A stretch of DNA of 64,000 nt from Reticulitermes lucifugus (GCA_026260175.1 JAKCWW010000484.1:45277-109276); one strand, 5' to 3'; counted from the first letter of the stretch, positions 10,027-22,190 are shown. Notes: a model not told the origin generated them from the sequence alone. Translations and numbers: made by a program.

Positions 10027-11160
10027 TGAATGTACTGTGATTTTACACTTCCATGCACCTGTGTGCTGTATCACAACCCCTGCCAAACTGCGTCTCATCA
10101 TGTATTCATGTACGTGCATGTATTTTCACTGCAATAGACCGTTGTGCTTGCAGTGTACTTACACGCTGCGTTGCTTTTCTTTCCTTGTTTGTTTTTGTTT
10201 TCTTCCTTCTTTTTACTGTGCTGCCCACGTGACTCACTTGTGGATCCGCGTACGTCGCAACAAAGATAGCCTGCTAAGTGCTACAGGCAGTTGGACTTTA
10301 AACAGCAGAAATATTGAATGAAGATGCTACATGAAACACGCTACAACATACTCCTGCTTTCGTTCGGAATCCCTGGTATTCCTGCACTAATTTCTGAGAG
10401 CAGTCGTGCTCAGTAACTTGAACCTTCTGTTCCTTTGCAAAGGAACTGAGATTCTGTTTCAGGCGTGTTTCATAATGAAACGTACAGGTACAATTGGCTT
10501 CGTCGAATCGTCTTTGTGCTTACATTTCAGGTTAGGCAACCCAAAACTCATAAGGCTACGGATATAGAAAGTGTTTTAATTCGTAATCTTAAACTTCTCC
10601 TTCTTTTGTATATCTGGAGCCTTACAACACGCGTTGGCCCTTCCTCAGTACAATTCAAGTTCGTTACTAACAGGTCCTTACTGTTCCATAACCTTTTAAC
10701 TTATTAATTAACGATGTTAAAAATTTATATTTCGGTCAGTCTGCTTCTGCACTCTGTAATTCGATACAAATCCTTATTGTAGTACTGGCCAATCGCATGA
10801 TATTCTACCTGTCCAAGGTAATCATATGTATAACAGGATACTCTTTAGTATTGGCTAGGCTCTGTGTATGTTATAGAGAATGTGGATCACTGATAGTAAT
10901 TATGAACAGGACCAGATAATCCACATTTCTATGTAACACAAACACACGCACACCATACGCACGCGTACACACATAAACAGGGCCTCGGCTGCACTAGAAT
11001 CAACTCATGCAGAGTGACAGGCATGCAGGAATTACGTGTCAGAACACATGAGAGTGCATCGTACTGAGCAGATACGATTCGCTTAACATGCCCGCTGCCT
11101 AAATAATGTATGGAGCAGAGCCCCTCATGCGCTTTATATATTAGTACCTGATTTTTCATT
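10027..11160. other. No gene seen
   Basis: Frames at 10037-10321, 10465-10707 and 10929-11159 (minus) are unrecognised. A (CA)-rich patch lies near 10938-10975. Confidence 0.4.
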
Positions 11161-11690
11161 ACTTCGTTCAGAACAGTCTAACGTGAGCCTCTGTCTGAGT
11201 CACATGAATCCAGTCCACGTCATCATACACACTTCCTAAAGGTCGATTTTAATATCATCCAGCTATTTACGCCTAGGTCTTCCAAACTGTCTCTGCACTT
11301 CTGGTTTCGCGACCAGAATTTTGTATGTATTTCTCAAGCTTCCAATGCATGACAGAAATCCAGCCCATTTCATTCACCTTTATGTTATTATCCTAATATT
11401 CTCCTTAAATGCAGCATGCTGTTTTCTCTCACTGAAAGCAAGCATGAAGCAAGTATCGATACTAATACTTATTTACGACAACAAATTATGAAGCTCCTGC
11501 TCTTTAGTTTCCTCCACCCTCTTCTTGCCTCATCTCCTTAGGTATAAACACTGTCCTAAACAAGCTGTTCTCAAATACACTCAACCCACTTTCTTTCCTT
11601 CTTGTGAGGGAACAAGTTTCACACCTTTTCAGGACAGATAAAATCACAGTTTTATTATAACATTTCGAAATTTCGTGAAAGGATTTTAAG
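11161..11690 (-). mobile_element. Old LINE family 1 relic
   Basis: Minus-strand relic heavily diverged from the copy at 174-735. Recognisable blocks on the plus strand are gtctgagtcacatgaatcca (about 11193), gattttaatatcatcc near 11245, ttacgcctaggtcttcc near 11268, and the segment at 11504-11640 encoding KRCETCSLTRRKESGLSVFE on the minus strand. Many indels and stops; no function. Confidence 0.7.
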
Positions 11691-12531
11691 AACTGACTGC
11701 AAACAATAAAATTATTGCATATTAACAGATTTCTGTGGAACTGCAAGACGATGCATTTCAATTCACTTAAACCTCCGAAGCTTGTGTGAGATAGAACAAA
11801 AGAGTGAGTTGAGAGGTGCAGTGGGAGACCCTAAATTTGTTACGGACAGAACATTTTAGACTATGACATTTTGCAGTCATGGCTCGCTAGTCCACCTGGT
11901 AAAGATATATTAGACCGAATTTTACCTGCTCAGTACATTTAAATTCAATTTATACCTCAAAGAAAACACACTGAGCTTGCATTGCATATAACAAATTTTT
12001 GTGCTGTTTTCTAAAATAAATGGTTACGCTGAAAATCCAACTAAACCTATTAATACATGCTGTGGACAAAACACAGATATATTCTATCTTAAAAATAATT
12101 CGTGCACATACGGAATAAACGTTATTGCTTAAAGAGTTAACAGATTTTACTAGGGAATGGTTGCCTCCCGCTTCATTATGTCCTGTGTGTAGTCTCATCT
12201 TGCACGACAGTCGTCCTGCTGCAGAACCTGTGGATGCAGTGTCTCCTCCCACTTAAAATCAATTATCCTTGGTCGTACACACAGTTGTAATGGTACTGTA
12301 AAGAGGGAATGGAAACTTTGGACAGACGTTTCTTGGACGCTTCAGGATTCACTCACTCAGCACGAATTGTTTACACATTTTAATACATTATTATGTTCTG
12401 TGTTTAGTTTCAGAAGGTGAACTTCAATGTTGACATTCCGTTGTGCTTTGTGATAACTTCCCAGTAAAAATATTAAGGTCTTTTTCAGTCAGCACAACAA
12501 AAATCCTCATTTGATGACATTCATTTACATT
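11691..12531. other. No feature seen
   Basis: A 100-codon minus frame (11950-12252) has no family signature. Confidence 0.4.
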
Positions 12532-12577
12532 ACCTTACAACATGTTTCGAACTATGTTGGCCATCATCAGTTAATAA
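12532..12577 (-). other. Hammerhead-like hairpin motif
   Basis: On the minus strand: ttaaCTGATGAtggccaaca, then a short loop and GAAACATG. Same word order as the motif at 9986, with weaker stems. Confidence 0.35.
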
Positions 12578-13237
12578 CTATTGCAAGAACCAAAGGTAAG
12601 CAGTTTATGATTTGCCGAATTACGTGTATAGTTCCACTGCTGTTGTGTGGTTGGTACATTGGAGGTTATGGTCTGTTGTTGAACTTGGCTCTTTTTCTAT
12701 TTTCCTTGTTCTGCAGTCTGGATTTTCATTCCTGGTTTTTCTCTAAATGTCTGTCTGAGCAGTACGTATGATTGGTATTCTTATGTTGTGATTTTATATG
12801 TTGTTGTGTTTTCAATGTACTTATTTTTTTCGTCTTGGTGCAATGGTGTGAAACGTTCGTCTTTTTTCGTAATACATTGATGTTGTTCACAGTCTGTAAA
12901 CATATTACAGCATGTTATTACTGTTATTAGGGTACGTTGTTATACTTCTTTGAAAAACTTCTCATTTATATGCGTAGGTTGATTTCGTTTGATGATGAAA
13001 TTGTTTGCAATTTCCGACTTAAAAATATTTCGTAAGGAATTCTAACTTTTATATTCCTGCGTAATAGCAGTAAATATTAAGTATTATGCGTGCACGTTTC
13101 TGTTTTCCTAAATTTTGCATCACGTAAACGACAAAAGGAAAGAGACAATAACTGCACAAGAATGTGACGTCACCACATGAAGTCTCCGCAGTAATTACGT
13201 TACGCAACAAACAAATTTAAATCTACAGTATGCAGCG
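12578..13237. other. No feature seen
   Basis: T-rich stretch; no gene recognised. Confidence 0.4.
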
Positions 13238-13253
13238 CCATATTAGTATGTAA

Positions 13254-13536
13254 AAGGGTAAAGCAATCCCATTACAGGCCTTGGCAGGCCCTTAGGGTCC
13301 CAGGAGGTTGAGGCTCCCANNNNNNNNNNNNNNNNNNNNNNNNNNNNNNNNNNNNNNNNNNNNNNNNNNNNNNNNNNNNNNNNNNNNNNNNNNNNNNNNN
13401 NNNNNNNNNNNNNNNNNNNNNNNNNNNNNNNNNNNNNNNNNNNNNNNNNNNNNNNNNNNNNNNNNNNNNNNNNNNNNNNNCCCGCGACGTTCCGGTTTGT
13501 AGCGCAGTGCCTCAACCAACTGCGCCACCGCGTGCC
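13254..13536 (-). mobile_element. tRNA-derived SINE with assembly gap
   Basis: The minus-strand 5' end, ggcacgcggtggcgcagttg, contains an A-box-like segment (tggcgcagttggttgaggc). The B box must lie within the gap. The 3' end finishes ggattgctttaccctttt. A 16-bp target duplication with one mismatch flanks it: ccatattagtatgtaa (13238-13253) and ccatattagtgtgtaa (13537-13552). The apparent protein frames, such as GHAVAQLVEALRYKPERRG, are translations of the tRNA head, not genes. The 3' tail wording ctttacc recurs in the SINE at 49804. Confidence 0.85.
13320..13480. other. Assembly gap (161 N)
   Basis: Run of N inside the SINE body. Confidence 1.
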
Positions 13537-13604
13537 CCATATTAGTGTGTAATTACAAAAATAATAAGTGTCAAATATTATGAATATATATATATTTTTT
13601 AATT

Positions 13605-13830
13605 ATTCCTAGTGCGAAATTCGTCTAAAACTCAAACGTTTCTTCTGGTCGAAAGCAATAGATGTAAAATGTAATTACTCTATATATTTCTGTCTTAATT
13701 TCCCAGCATGCAAATCGAATCTTCTTTGCCCCACATTTTTTTTTTCAATTTTATGTATGGCCTTTCTGGATGTAATATATTTTCCGTAATTATCTCGTAA
13801 ACGGCACGATTTTCGGAAACAATATTTAAT
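13605..13830. repeat. Dispersed repeat, copy A
   Basis: Shares a series of collinear phrases with 58980-59175, for example caaatcgaatctt and taat(t/c)atctcgta(a/c)acg. Element type is unknown. The following sequence to about 14255 may belong to it, since it ends with aaaggatggacagacaggc, but there I no longer see collinearity. Confidence 0.5.
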
Positions 13831-14255
13831 TTATTTATCTGTTAAGTGACCAGTAGATATTTCCAGAGTTGCACCTACTAACAGTAGTTTTTCTACTATA
13901 TATGTCCCTTATATTACTCTTAAATCCGTGTCGTTTACCACACATTACCTGTGGGGAAAAATGTATTTGACATCAAATGTGTGTTTTAGTTTTTTCCAGA
14001 GCTTTATCTAAAGCTTTTCCACTTCCAGAAAGATTTGAACGTAATATGATCATGAACGTAATTACGTATTCACGTAAAGCGTCTGATATTTTTTTCAGCT
14101 TTAAGGAAACTTAAGTTTTCTAGCCAAATTCTAATAAAATTCCGCAATGCAAAATTTCACGGAAGTTCGATCATTGGGAACCAATCTGCTCCATGCGGAT
14201 GAAAGGATGGACAGACAGGCATACAGAAGGAGAGACATGACGAAGCTATTAAACA

Positions 14256-16011
14256 CTTTTCGTAATATTACGTTCTTAAAAAGACAAAGAAGTCCATTAT
14301 GATGAAGAAAAATAAATTCCTGCAGTATAATTAACGAATGAACAGTTATTTGTATGATTACTCGAAAAGGTCGTACAAAACAGGAGGAGGCTTAAAGTGT
14401 GGCACAATGTTAGTAACGTTACACAAGACGTTACAAGAAAGCAGTGAATAATGAACAGTCGCATTCATTTTCAGATGATACATAGAAGCAATTCTGTTCC
14501 ATAAACAGAATAATTAGCACTACGATTAACTTTTCTCCCACTGTAAACAAACATAAAATGTAAAAGAAGTATTCACTGTTCGTTGATACTTAGGTATATT
14601 CAAGTGATCGAGAAGTCAAAACTATATCTTAATTAAATAATATAAATGTATAAAGGGTTCAGCGTCCAATATTATCACACATTTAAAGAGAATTAACATT
14701 TTACGCTAGTGTAATTTAATATGTTCTTAAAACTCCTACTGTAATAAAGCACAAAAATATAAGAAAGAAAAAAACACCTGACTTTTACGACACCTAATCA
14801 TAAACGAGACTTCCTTTCGCTTTTGATTTGGGAGGAGGGCTGAGTTCGAAAGATCATTGTCTATAGTATAATATTGGTAGACCTTCGAAGTGTCATGCAT
14901 ATCGGGCCAAATGCACTGAGAAACAGAACAATTTCTTGAGAACTGAAGATACGTCTAACTAATGTGTAATTACGTTGAGTACCCTTGTAATAAAATGCCT
15001 TTCTTTACCTATCTCCTAATATTGTTTCATCAAAAAAAAAGTTTTTGATGTCCCATCCGAAATTTCAGACTATGTAATATCAAGTAAAATGAAAATTCCG
15101 CATAAGAAAATCAAATTGAGGAGATATTCTTTAGAAGAATTCGATAGTTATTACAGAGAGGCAATCGATTCACTTCTCTTGATACGTAATATTTTATGTC
15201 AGAAAACAAATACAGGCCTAATTTAAGCTATTCCATACAGGTTCTGTAAGACATTACTGCATGGTATAAAGTCTGTTCCCTTATTCATGTCAGTCTGCTT
15301 TGAATAAAACTTACTTTAAGACTTAATGTTATTTTTAAACAAAATACTCTTGAATTAATATTTATACTGATTTTACATACTTGTCTTCATTCTGTACATG
15401 GTCCCGTCAATTAAAGTGCATTAATCACTACTGTAATTACGTGTTATTTCAGAACGCCGTTGATGGAGAATAAGGTAATTCGGATGTAAAATCCATTTCA
15501 TAAGAGAATACCTAAATACTTCAGCAATAGTACAGAATAAATCGGGCCTGCATGTAATGTTTTACATTTTCTACGGTTTCAGATCCACTGACTAACAAGT
15601 ACACAATTATATGGTCTCCTGTATTGTAATGTCGTGTCACTTTATCGGTTAATACCAGCGTTTAGGAGGAGCATGCTGCCTACATCTTCAAGGTAGAAAT
15701 GGGTGAGGTAAAATGTGGTACTTTATATAGTCAGGCTAGGAGAAACGTAGAAGGGAGGGGCGAAGGTGATAAAATCCGGTCCAGGTAGATGGGAAGGGCG
15801 CAAGACATGCCTATATATAATACTGCATTTGAATCCTCCTGACTTAAAACGTTAAGACAGAGGCCTCATGTTTCTCTCAATCGTTTGTATCCGCCTATAA
15901 AATTGCAAACAAGAAGACCGTAATCTCAATATGTACTTTAATGAAAACCTCAAATCTTACCCAGAACTTAGCACATACATCAAACAAAACGATTTAACTG
16001 TTGAGTGTAGA
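14256..16011. other. No feature seen
   Basis: About 1.8 kb of AT-rich sequence with no frame over 60 codons and no recognised repeat. Confidence 0.5.
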
Positions 16012-16060
16012 ATAGTTGTTCTGTACCGACGTTTTGTGACAACCTATCGGTTTAACAGTG
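16012..16060 (+). repeat. Fragment of the YRRFGTTYR foldback family
   Basis: The stretch ttgttctgtaccgacgtttt followed by gtgacaacctatcgg matches the arm at 20165-20205 (gtttaccgacgtttcgggac, aacgtatcgg). Only about 50 bp are recognisable. Confidence 0.55.
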
Positions 16061-16359
16061 TTTTATAAGATCTCCTTATACTAAAAGGTTATGGATATTC
16101 ATGTTCTTGAAGCCTGAGATTAGTGATTGTGTATTTTCATTGTGTTTATGACGGCATTTGTTAAAACAAAAAGTAGGGTTTGATGCATCTCAATTAGGCA
16201 CCAATCAGGCCTTCGAATTTTTACAGTGACCACTTAGTATCTGCTCAATGATAAGGACATTCAAAAGTAACATCGTCTTCAAAGATTCAACGTTCTCCCT
16301 TTGTCATTTTGAGGCCGCAACAATGTAAGAACCTGTACGTAAATATGTGATATAAGATG

Positions 16360-16461
16360 GAATGGCCTGGACTGCTTTCATCCGCCTCCGCTTATGGACA
16401 AGTAGCGGGCTATTGTGATGCTCTGCTCCATGGATTTAATTATTTAGTTAATTAAGTATGG
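16360..16461 (+). mobile_element. LINE family 1 3' end, plus strand, internally deleted
   Basis: Plus-strand match to the last part of family 1: ggacaagtagcgggctattg, then directly gctctgctccatgg, and the degraded (TTAG)n tail attatttagttaattaag. About 90 bp between the coding end and the terminal block are missing compared with the copy at 52591. Confidence 0.65.
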
Positions 16462-16854
16462 GAGTGTGTTCAGAATTATATGCCCGATGAAAGAGGATGT
16501 TTAACTGTAGCTCGTCAATTCTGAACCACATATTATACTTCACATCAAAGATGTGCTACTAACCTATGGCAGTGGCCCCTGGTTATAAAACAGAATTGTC
16601 CAGGTAGATGTAGTGTAGTTACTGACTGCACGCTGGATGACCGCTCTTTGATTCCCGGTAGTGGCAGGTATTTCTTATCTCAACTTCCAGACAGCATATG
16701 GGGCCCAACCGTCGTCTTATCCAAAGATTTTTGGGGACACAGCAGCGGAGGATTTGAACATGACTACTCACTTCTGTGTAACTCCATGGAACGAGTCATT
16801 CTTCAGGAGGTAGTAGTCACTTGTCCAATCAATAATTCCTCGCCTATTTCTGAA
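16462..16854. other. No feature seen
   Basis: The 122-codon frame starting at 16648 runs into the SINE at 16855 and has no recognisable family; I do not regard it as a gene. Confidence 0.4.
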
Positions 16855-17050
16855 CAACCGATAGTCGCTGTCGAGGTAGTTGCATTACTGATTAGTACTG
16901 CGGGATTCCAGGTCCAAATCCCTGCTTGTATACCGTCTATTCTGACTAAGCTTTTTCGTAGTTTTCCTCAGTACCTCCAGGCAAATTCTGGGGCAGTAAC
17001 ACAAAATACGCCATGACTACATTCTTCCATATTATTTCCAATTCATTACA
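16855..17050 (+). mobile_element. Decayed tRNA-derived SINE (second family)
   Basis: The tRNA-like head contains taccgattagt-like spacing and a B box, caggtccaaatccc (about 16910-16923). The body carries ctaagctttttcgtagtttt, cctcagtacctccaggcaaa and tctggggcagta. The complement translates as ICLEVLRKTTKKLSQ, a wording I remember from Blattodea repeats. The same body wording occurs at 24840-24880. Ends are approximate; no target duplication found. Confidence 0.6.
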
Positions 17051-17690
17051 TATTAATGATCCTACCATTCTATGTTATAATTTGTGATAGCGAGAGCATC
17101 TTTACACAAACCACAAATAAGAAAAAGGATCTTACTAGAAGTTCATTATCGAAGTCAAAAAATTTCTGTACCGGTTCTTCTCTTGAGTCAGTTTCATCTG
17201 GTGCACATTATCACAACACAGGCCAGTGGTTGCTACTTGTAACTTTGCACGAAGACGGTTCCAACAACGCAGGAATTCATAGAAACAGCTTACAATAACT
17301 GTGCTTGCACAAGTTAAGCTCTTAGGTTGAAGTTAAATGTAACCGTAATGGCTGTCGTTAACAACTGGTTATAGGATATCTTGTAGTGACAAAACAGCAA
17401 CAATGTACTCAGGCAGAGCAATCCTTACATACAGTTTAACTGTGTGTACCGACTACTCAAAAGGACTTATTAATTTTCGTAAGAGACAGTGGGTAACTTA
17501 AGGCTAGAGAATGTTTAATAATAAGAATTTCATAAGTTGACACATTCACCGCTGTGTTGGTACACACATTCAAGTAATGAAAATTAGTCAACGTAATTTC
17601 CATAAAGTTAGTTAAATTGAGGTTTTCAAAGAATTAAACAGGTTTACTGTATCTTATTTGAAGATCTAAATAAGAAATAATTATATAATA
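17051..17690. other. No feature seen
   Basis: An 80-codon frame at 17056-17298 is unrecognised. Confidence 0.4.
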
Positions 17691-18065
17691 ATAAAGAATA
17701 AAGAGCCGTCAACACAACTATATTGTCTGTAGTATTTATTTCTGCAGCATGTTTCCAACACAAAAGGCCATCTTCAGGCTACAATACTTTTAAAAACGTA
17801 AAAGGCTTATATAAAATTGCGTTATAGCCATTAATGGAGATCTCAATTATTACAAATTTTGGAAATATATGTTGCCGTTTCCAATATGTTGAAGTACTAA
17901 TTCCAAAAATTTAATGATTAATGACTTAATGACTCAATTAATTACATAACCGTTTTATGTGTTTTAAAGTATTTTAACCTGATGATGACTCTTTGTAGTT
18001 GAAAAACATTGCACAAATAATTATTGCAGATAATATAGATGTGTTGATGGCTCTTTATTCTTTTA
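17691..18065. repeat. Long-inverted-repeat (foldback) element
   Basis: The left arm, 17691-17797 (ataaagaataaagagccgtc, aacacaactatattgtctg), and the right arm, 17960-18065, are inverted copies of each other over about 105 bp. The right arm read in reverse is agaataaagagccatcaaca then catctatattatctgc. The centre (about 160 bp) is AT-rich and noncoding. Each arm contains the CTGANGA...GAAA motif pointing to its own outer end (17749-17785 minus, 17978-18010 plus). No transposase is encoded. It is a nonautonomous element of unknown class. Confidence 0.75.
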
Positions 18066-18178
18066 TTTTGTAACACAACGGGATGATAACTAAAGTAATT
18101 ATATAGTCGATCTGTATAAAGAAGATATGAACGCGAGAAGAAAAGACGCGCTACGCACAACATATGAATTACAGTCTA

Positions 18179-18180
<2 letters not shown>

Positions 18181-18210
<30 letters not shown>
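18181..18210 (+). repeat. (TAA)10 microsatellite
   Basis: Ten perfect TAA units. Confidence 0.98.
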
Positions 18211-18211
<1 letters not shown>

Positions 18212-19631
18212 GGGAAATGAACGTACATTAATGTGTTTTAAGCCTCTAAGCATTACTTTCGAGATCTTACCACTCTTTAATGGCAATCTGAAGACACCAT
18301 ACAACAAATACCGCAACATTCAGGGTGATATACACATAACTGTATGAATTTTAATTAAAGTGAACTTTATATAAACTGCAGTAGACTTATCTTTAGTAAT
18401 GAAATTCCAATTGAAATATAGAACAACGGAATGCCAACAACGAAAGATATTTACTACTTTAATATGTATATTATGAAGAGCTTCATCATTTGATCTCTGC
18501 ACCTCATAATTTTAGAGCGATGAATTCATACAGAAAGATACGGCGCGAAACATGTAGAATGCTACACAGGAAATTCGTAAAGAATCAATCAAGAAGTCTG
18601 AGAAGAAGATACCAGTTAGGAAGCCACATGCACAGTGTAATATAATATTCATTTAGATCTTAAAAATAGCGTGTGGAAATGTGTGCTGCATTCTTTTGTC
18701 TCAAAACATGGTTCCTTGTCGGGATCTTGTGAACATGATAATGATTCAGACTTCGTGTCTTCTGGTTTTGAACACATAAATTAATACGAAATTTTGTTGT
18801 CTGTAGATAAATACCGAAGTTGTAGCGATCCTATTGCTCCATCTTAACGTTGGCAATTTTAGTCGGAAAGTCTGAAGATAAAGATTTCTTGGGAAAAGCC
18901 GGCGAGAACGGGAATTGTGTTATAAGTGTAGCTTACAAACGAGACAATAAGATAATCGATATTAAGTTTACAGTCTTTTCGTATGTGACGCCATATACTG
19001 TAGTTTGGCAGTTAGATACAAATGTATCGGAGGAAACCTGCAGGGTAGATGACATTTCTGCCTGGAAGATGGCGACACAGGTCGCTCAGGATCATTCATA
19101 TCTAGTATCAGTCTACACGTCGACACATCCAAGAAGACTGTGTTCTTACACCAAAGGGTGAACCTCACATCTTCAATGGGCAGAGGCCAGTGGCGGTCTC
19201 TGTTAATCACACTTGTGAATTTACTGTTTTTATAAGTGATAGATAACACGCTCAAAACGTGAGCCACCTTTAGGTTTTCATGGAGGGCTGTTCTATGGAG
19301 TTCTTTTATAATTACTTTATAAAATATAAGCTAAATCAATTTAAAGAAGGGTGTTATTATTTATATTGTTGTCGTGATTTTAAGAATTGGACCTGAACCT
19401 GTGTAAATTTTGTAAAAGGGGTAAGGGTATTGCAAGCTGTTAAACACAACAAACATGCAATTTCTGGCCTTGGGCCAGAAGGAATGTAGCAGGTGCATAA
19501 CACAGCCAGTCAGACTGAAGATGGTGAAATAATTTGGTTTCGGTGTAATACATGCAACCGTAAGTCTTTTTAATATCTCATAAAGACAAATTGCTTCATT
19601 TATAGATGCTTTCCAGATATAGTTCTGTTAT
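18211..19631. other. No gene recognised
   Basis: The frame at 18850-19161 ends YTSTHPRRLCSY, a wording close to arms of the foldback families (compare 55130), so its 3' part (about 19065-19150) may be a decayed foldback arm. A hairpin ctggccttgggccag lies near 19470. Confidence 0.35.
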
Positions 19632-19692
19632 CGGCAATTCAGGTTCAAACCCTGGACAGCACCGGCGATTCGGTTTCAAGTCCTCAACAGGC
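19632..19692 (+). repeat. Imperfect 31-bp tandem repeat, each unit with a B-box-like word
   Basis: Unit 1 (19632-19662) contains ggcaattcaggttcaaaccc; unit 2 (19663-19692) contains ggcgattcggtttcaagtcc. The first matches the pol III B box GGTTCRANNCC, and the second has one inserted T. Probably part of a tRNA-derived SINE, but I see no A box. Confidence 0.55.
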
Positions 19693-20116
19693 CGTATTGA
19701 ATAAATACCTTTTGGGTTAGTTAATTTGAAAAAAGGCTTTTGGTTGTAGAATAAAGATAGCTACGGAAGAGAGCGAGACGGAATGAGTGCGGCTAACGCA
19801 TTCAAACGAATAAGGCTGAGCAGAACATCCATCAACCTTCAAGTTGAATGGCGTTTTACAGCTCGGCGTTCCTTAGTGAAACCTGAGACTTTACACTTTT
19901 TGAGGACATAATTCCTTGAGTGGGAAGTGCCAGTGGGCGACACCCAAATGTTCGTTTATCTTAGATTTGGGGTCTAACCGACTTGAATTAGCGCAAACAA
20001 TCAGGTTTAGTTTTCCAGAAAGTTGCATTCGGCCTATGAGGTTTGTCTAAATTTGAGTTTCGGCCAATAGAACCATTTTGGTATATAGAAAGAGGAATAT
20101 TGATTTCAGGCTCCGC
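19693..20116. other. No feature seen
   Basis: No recognised repeat or gene. Confidence 0.4.
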
Positions 20117-20700
20117 CGCGATGTTGATAAAATATGCGCTCTTCTGGGGTATTACGCGGCGTCGTGTGGTAATTGTTTACCGACGTTTCGGGACAACGTA
20201 TCGGTCCCATCTTCACGGGTCAAGAGTCTGAGTAGGAAAGAAAGCAAGCAACCTATACGTAGATTCTGGAAAGTACGGCAGGGTAGCAATACGTAGATGT
20301 GATGACAGCCAATAGGGTAGAACCAGCGTGAGAGAGGGGTGGATACAAACAACGTACAGCTGCCAGGGGTAAGGAGAATGCAAACAGCTAAGACAGCTGG
20401 AAAAACATATATGGAATAGAGTAACAGTACTGGAGGAAAACATAAGGATAAAGCTAGATAAATAAATTACAAATAAACCAACAGTAAAAATTAAAAATAC
20501 AAATGAATAAATTAGAAGAAGAAAGAATCAAAACAGCGAGAGGGAGGGGGGGGGAGGAAGAGAGACACATAATGTGACTACTGGGATACATGGGCGAGAA
20601 CCGGTCTTAGTATGGCCAAGTTTCTGTTCTTGAGGCAGGGTGAGAATAATGGGAGAAAAATGTACGGAAATACCCCAGAAGAGAGCAGATTTCACGAAGA
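20117..20700. repeat. Foldback element, YRRFGTTYR family
   Basis: The terminal-region inverted repeat is gcgctcttctggggtatt (20136-20153) on the left and aataccccagaagagagc (20669-20686) on the right, so both ends translate outward as ALFWGI. Inside the left end, gtttaccgacgtttcgggac ... tcccatcttcacgggtcaag forms, on the minus strand, TGAAGAT, a perfect stem gggac/gtccc and GAAAC. Frames such as CALLGYYAASCG or YRRFGTTYRSHL are translations of this repeat. The exact ends are uncertain. The family is familiar from termite and cockroach sequence, from memory. Confidence 0.65.
20530..20572 (+). repeat. Purine-rich tract
   Basis: A run of A and G with a G9 stretch, inside the foldback element at 20117-20700. 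Confidence 0.9.
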
Positions 20701-21756
20701 GGAACTTGATTTGCGACTTGTGACGAAAATGCGAACTAGTAATTAGGATACTTCGTTTTGACAGTTGGAGTAGCATGGATGAAAAGTTTGTGTGCTCCGT
20801 CAAATTTGGAGAGTTTACAACAAAATTTCAATTACAAAGTGGTGTTACGTGAAATCAGCGTTTGGTATAAAATACCAAAGGCTGCAATGTAAGGGAATAT
20901 AAAGTGTAATTCGCGTTTAATGAATACACGGTAAACTTAAAATGTTAACATTTATATAATTGTTTAAACAAAGTGATAACAAGCTGCGTTTTTTCAAAAT
21001 GTCGTGGTCACACTTTTAACGTGCTACTAACTTATGTAATTACTGTACAACAATAAGAGTGAAACAGTTCTTCAATAAACCAAGGTTGTTAAGTATGTGT
21101 CAATTAAGTGATCGTCGGAATAATGGATTGCGGACGTTGCAGAGATCTACCTTGAGGGAAGACCTTCGTGTTTACCGATCTGACTAGTTGTCTTACCTGG
21201 AATAATCATCCACTGTGTCGAACACACGGTCGTTCACGTGTTCATATCCTAATTGCTGGCGCCCAAATTCACCTAGTTAAATGACCTAGTTCATCATTGA
21301 AACCTGATACCCATCAATCAATAATTTCCTATCCAGAAAGAGCCACATATATTCAATAAAACCAAGGAGGAGTGGAGACACATTTTATCGTTCTGAGTGT
21401 ACCGAAGAATAACAGTTAAGGGATCTGCTAATTCGTACTTCATCACTGAAGCTATCTACATACAGGCATCCGAATGTGTACAGGACGGTAGCAGTTCCCA
21501 GACCCTCGTATTTATGTAGGGGGTCGATATCAGAAGTACCAACTCGACCGTTTCTTCCACTCCAATTATTGCGTTATTTTCACATCACGTATCTCGCCCT
21601 AGATCCTGTTCTGTGGTTCAGACTAGAATTGTGAAGGCATGCCTTTGTGTCTCAAACTACAGTGGCAGGGACATGAATAGCAAGTCCTTAAAGTCAGGAA
21701 GAACATGACAAATCGAAAAAGACAGAATTGTCAGAATACAGAAATGAGTAAGGCTT
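20701..21756. other. No feature seen
   Basis: No frame or repeat recognised. Confidence 0.4.
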
Positions 21757-22190
21757 ATGATTTATAAAATATATGCAAATATGTCACATGTGTTGAATAG
21801 GTGTGAGACGCAGTTTTTCATTCCAACAGAATACGACCAGCATACCAGTAGCTTAACGGTGTTACAGGACAGTGTGCCAAGGGTAATAGTTGGACATAAA
21901 ACAGACAGAGCGGAAGTAGCAAGAGGCTGGAGAAAATTGCTTAGAGAAAGGCCCCATTATTTCTGTTACTCCCCCAAGCAATCTTTTTTTATTATCGTGG
22001 AATCAAGGAAGATGAAATGGACGGAGCAGGTAGCACGTATATGGTGGGGAATGCGACGTAGATACGAAATTTCAATATACAATCTTCAAATGAAAATACC
22101 ACTTGAAAGACGTAAGAACAGATGGGACGATAATATTGAATTTACTTTAAAGAGCCAGAGTGCAAAGGTGTGAAACCCTATGGCGTACTT
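21757..22190 (+). mobile_element. Old LINE relic, RT C-terminal region
   Basis: A 138-codon open frame reading LNRCETQFF, LTVLQDSVPRVIVGHKTDRA, EVARGWRKLLRE, SRKMKWTEQVARIW and LERRKNRWDDNIEF. These line up in order with the family 1 motifs GCETxxL, RVFENRVL, EVTGEWRKLHNE, SRRMRWAGHVARM and [11 protein letters not shown]. The frame has survived but nearly every motif is changed, so it is either a distant RTE-like copy or a chance-preserved relic. Not a host gene. Confidence 0.65.

Noticed and set aside
16648-17016. 122-codon frame that could be taken for a gene
   Set aside because: Its second half is a decayed SINE and the first half has no signature.
18181-18210. Regularly spaced repeat that might suggest an array
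   Set aside because: It is a simple TAA microsatellite; no CRISPR-like repeat-spacer structure exists in the window.
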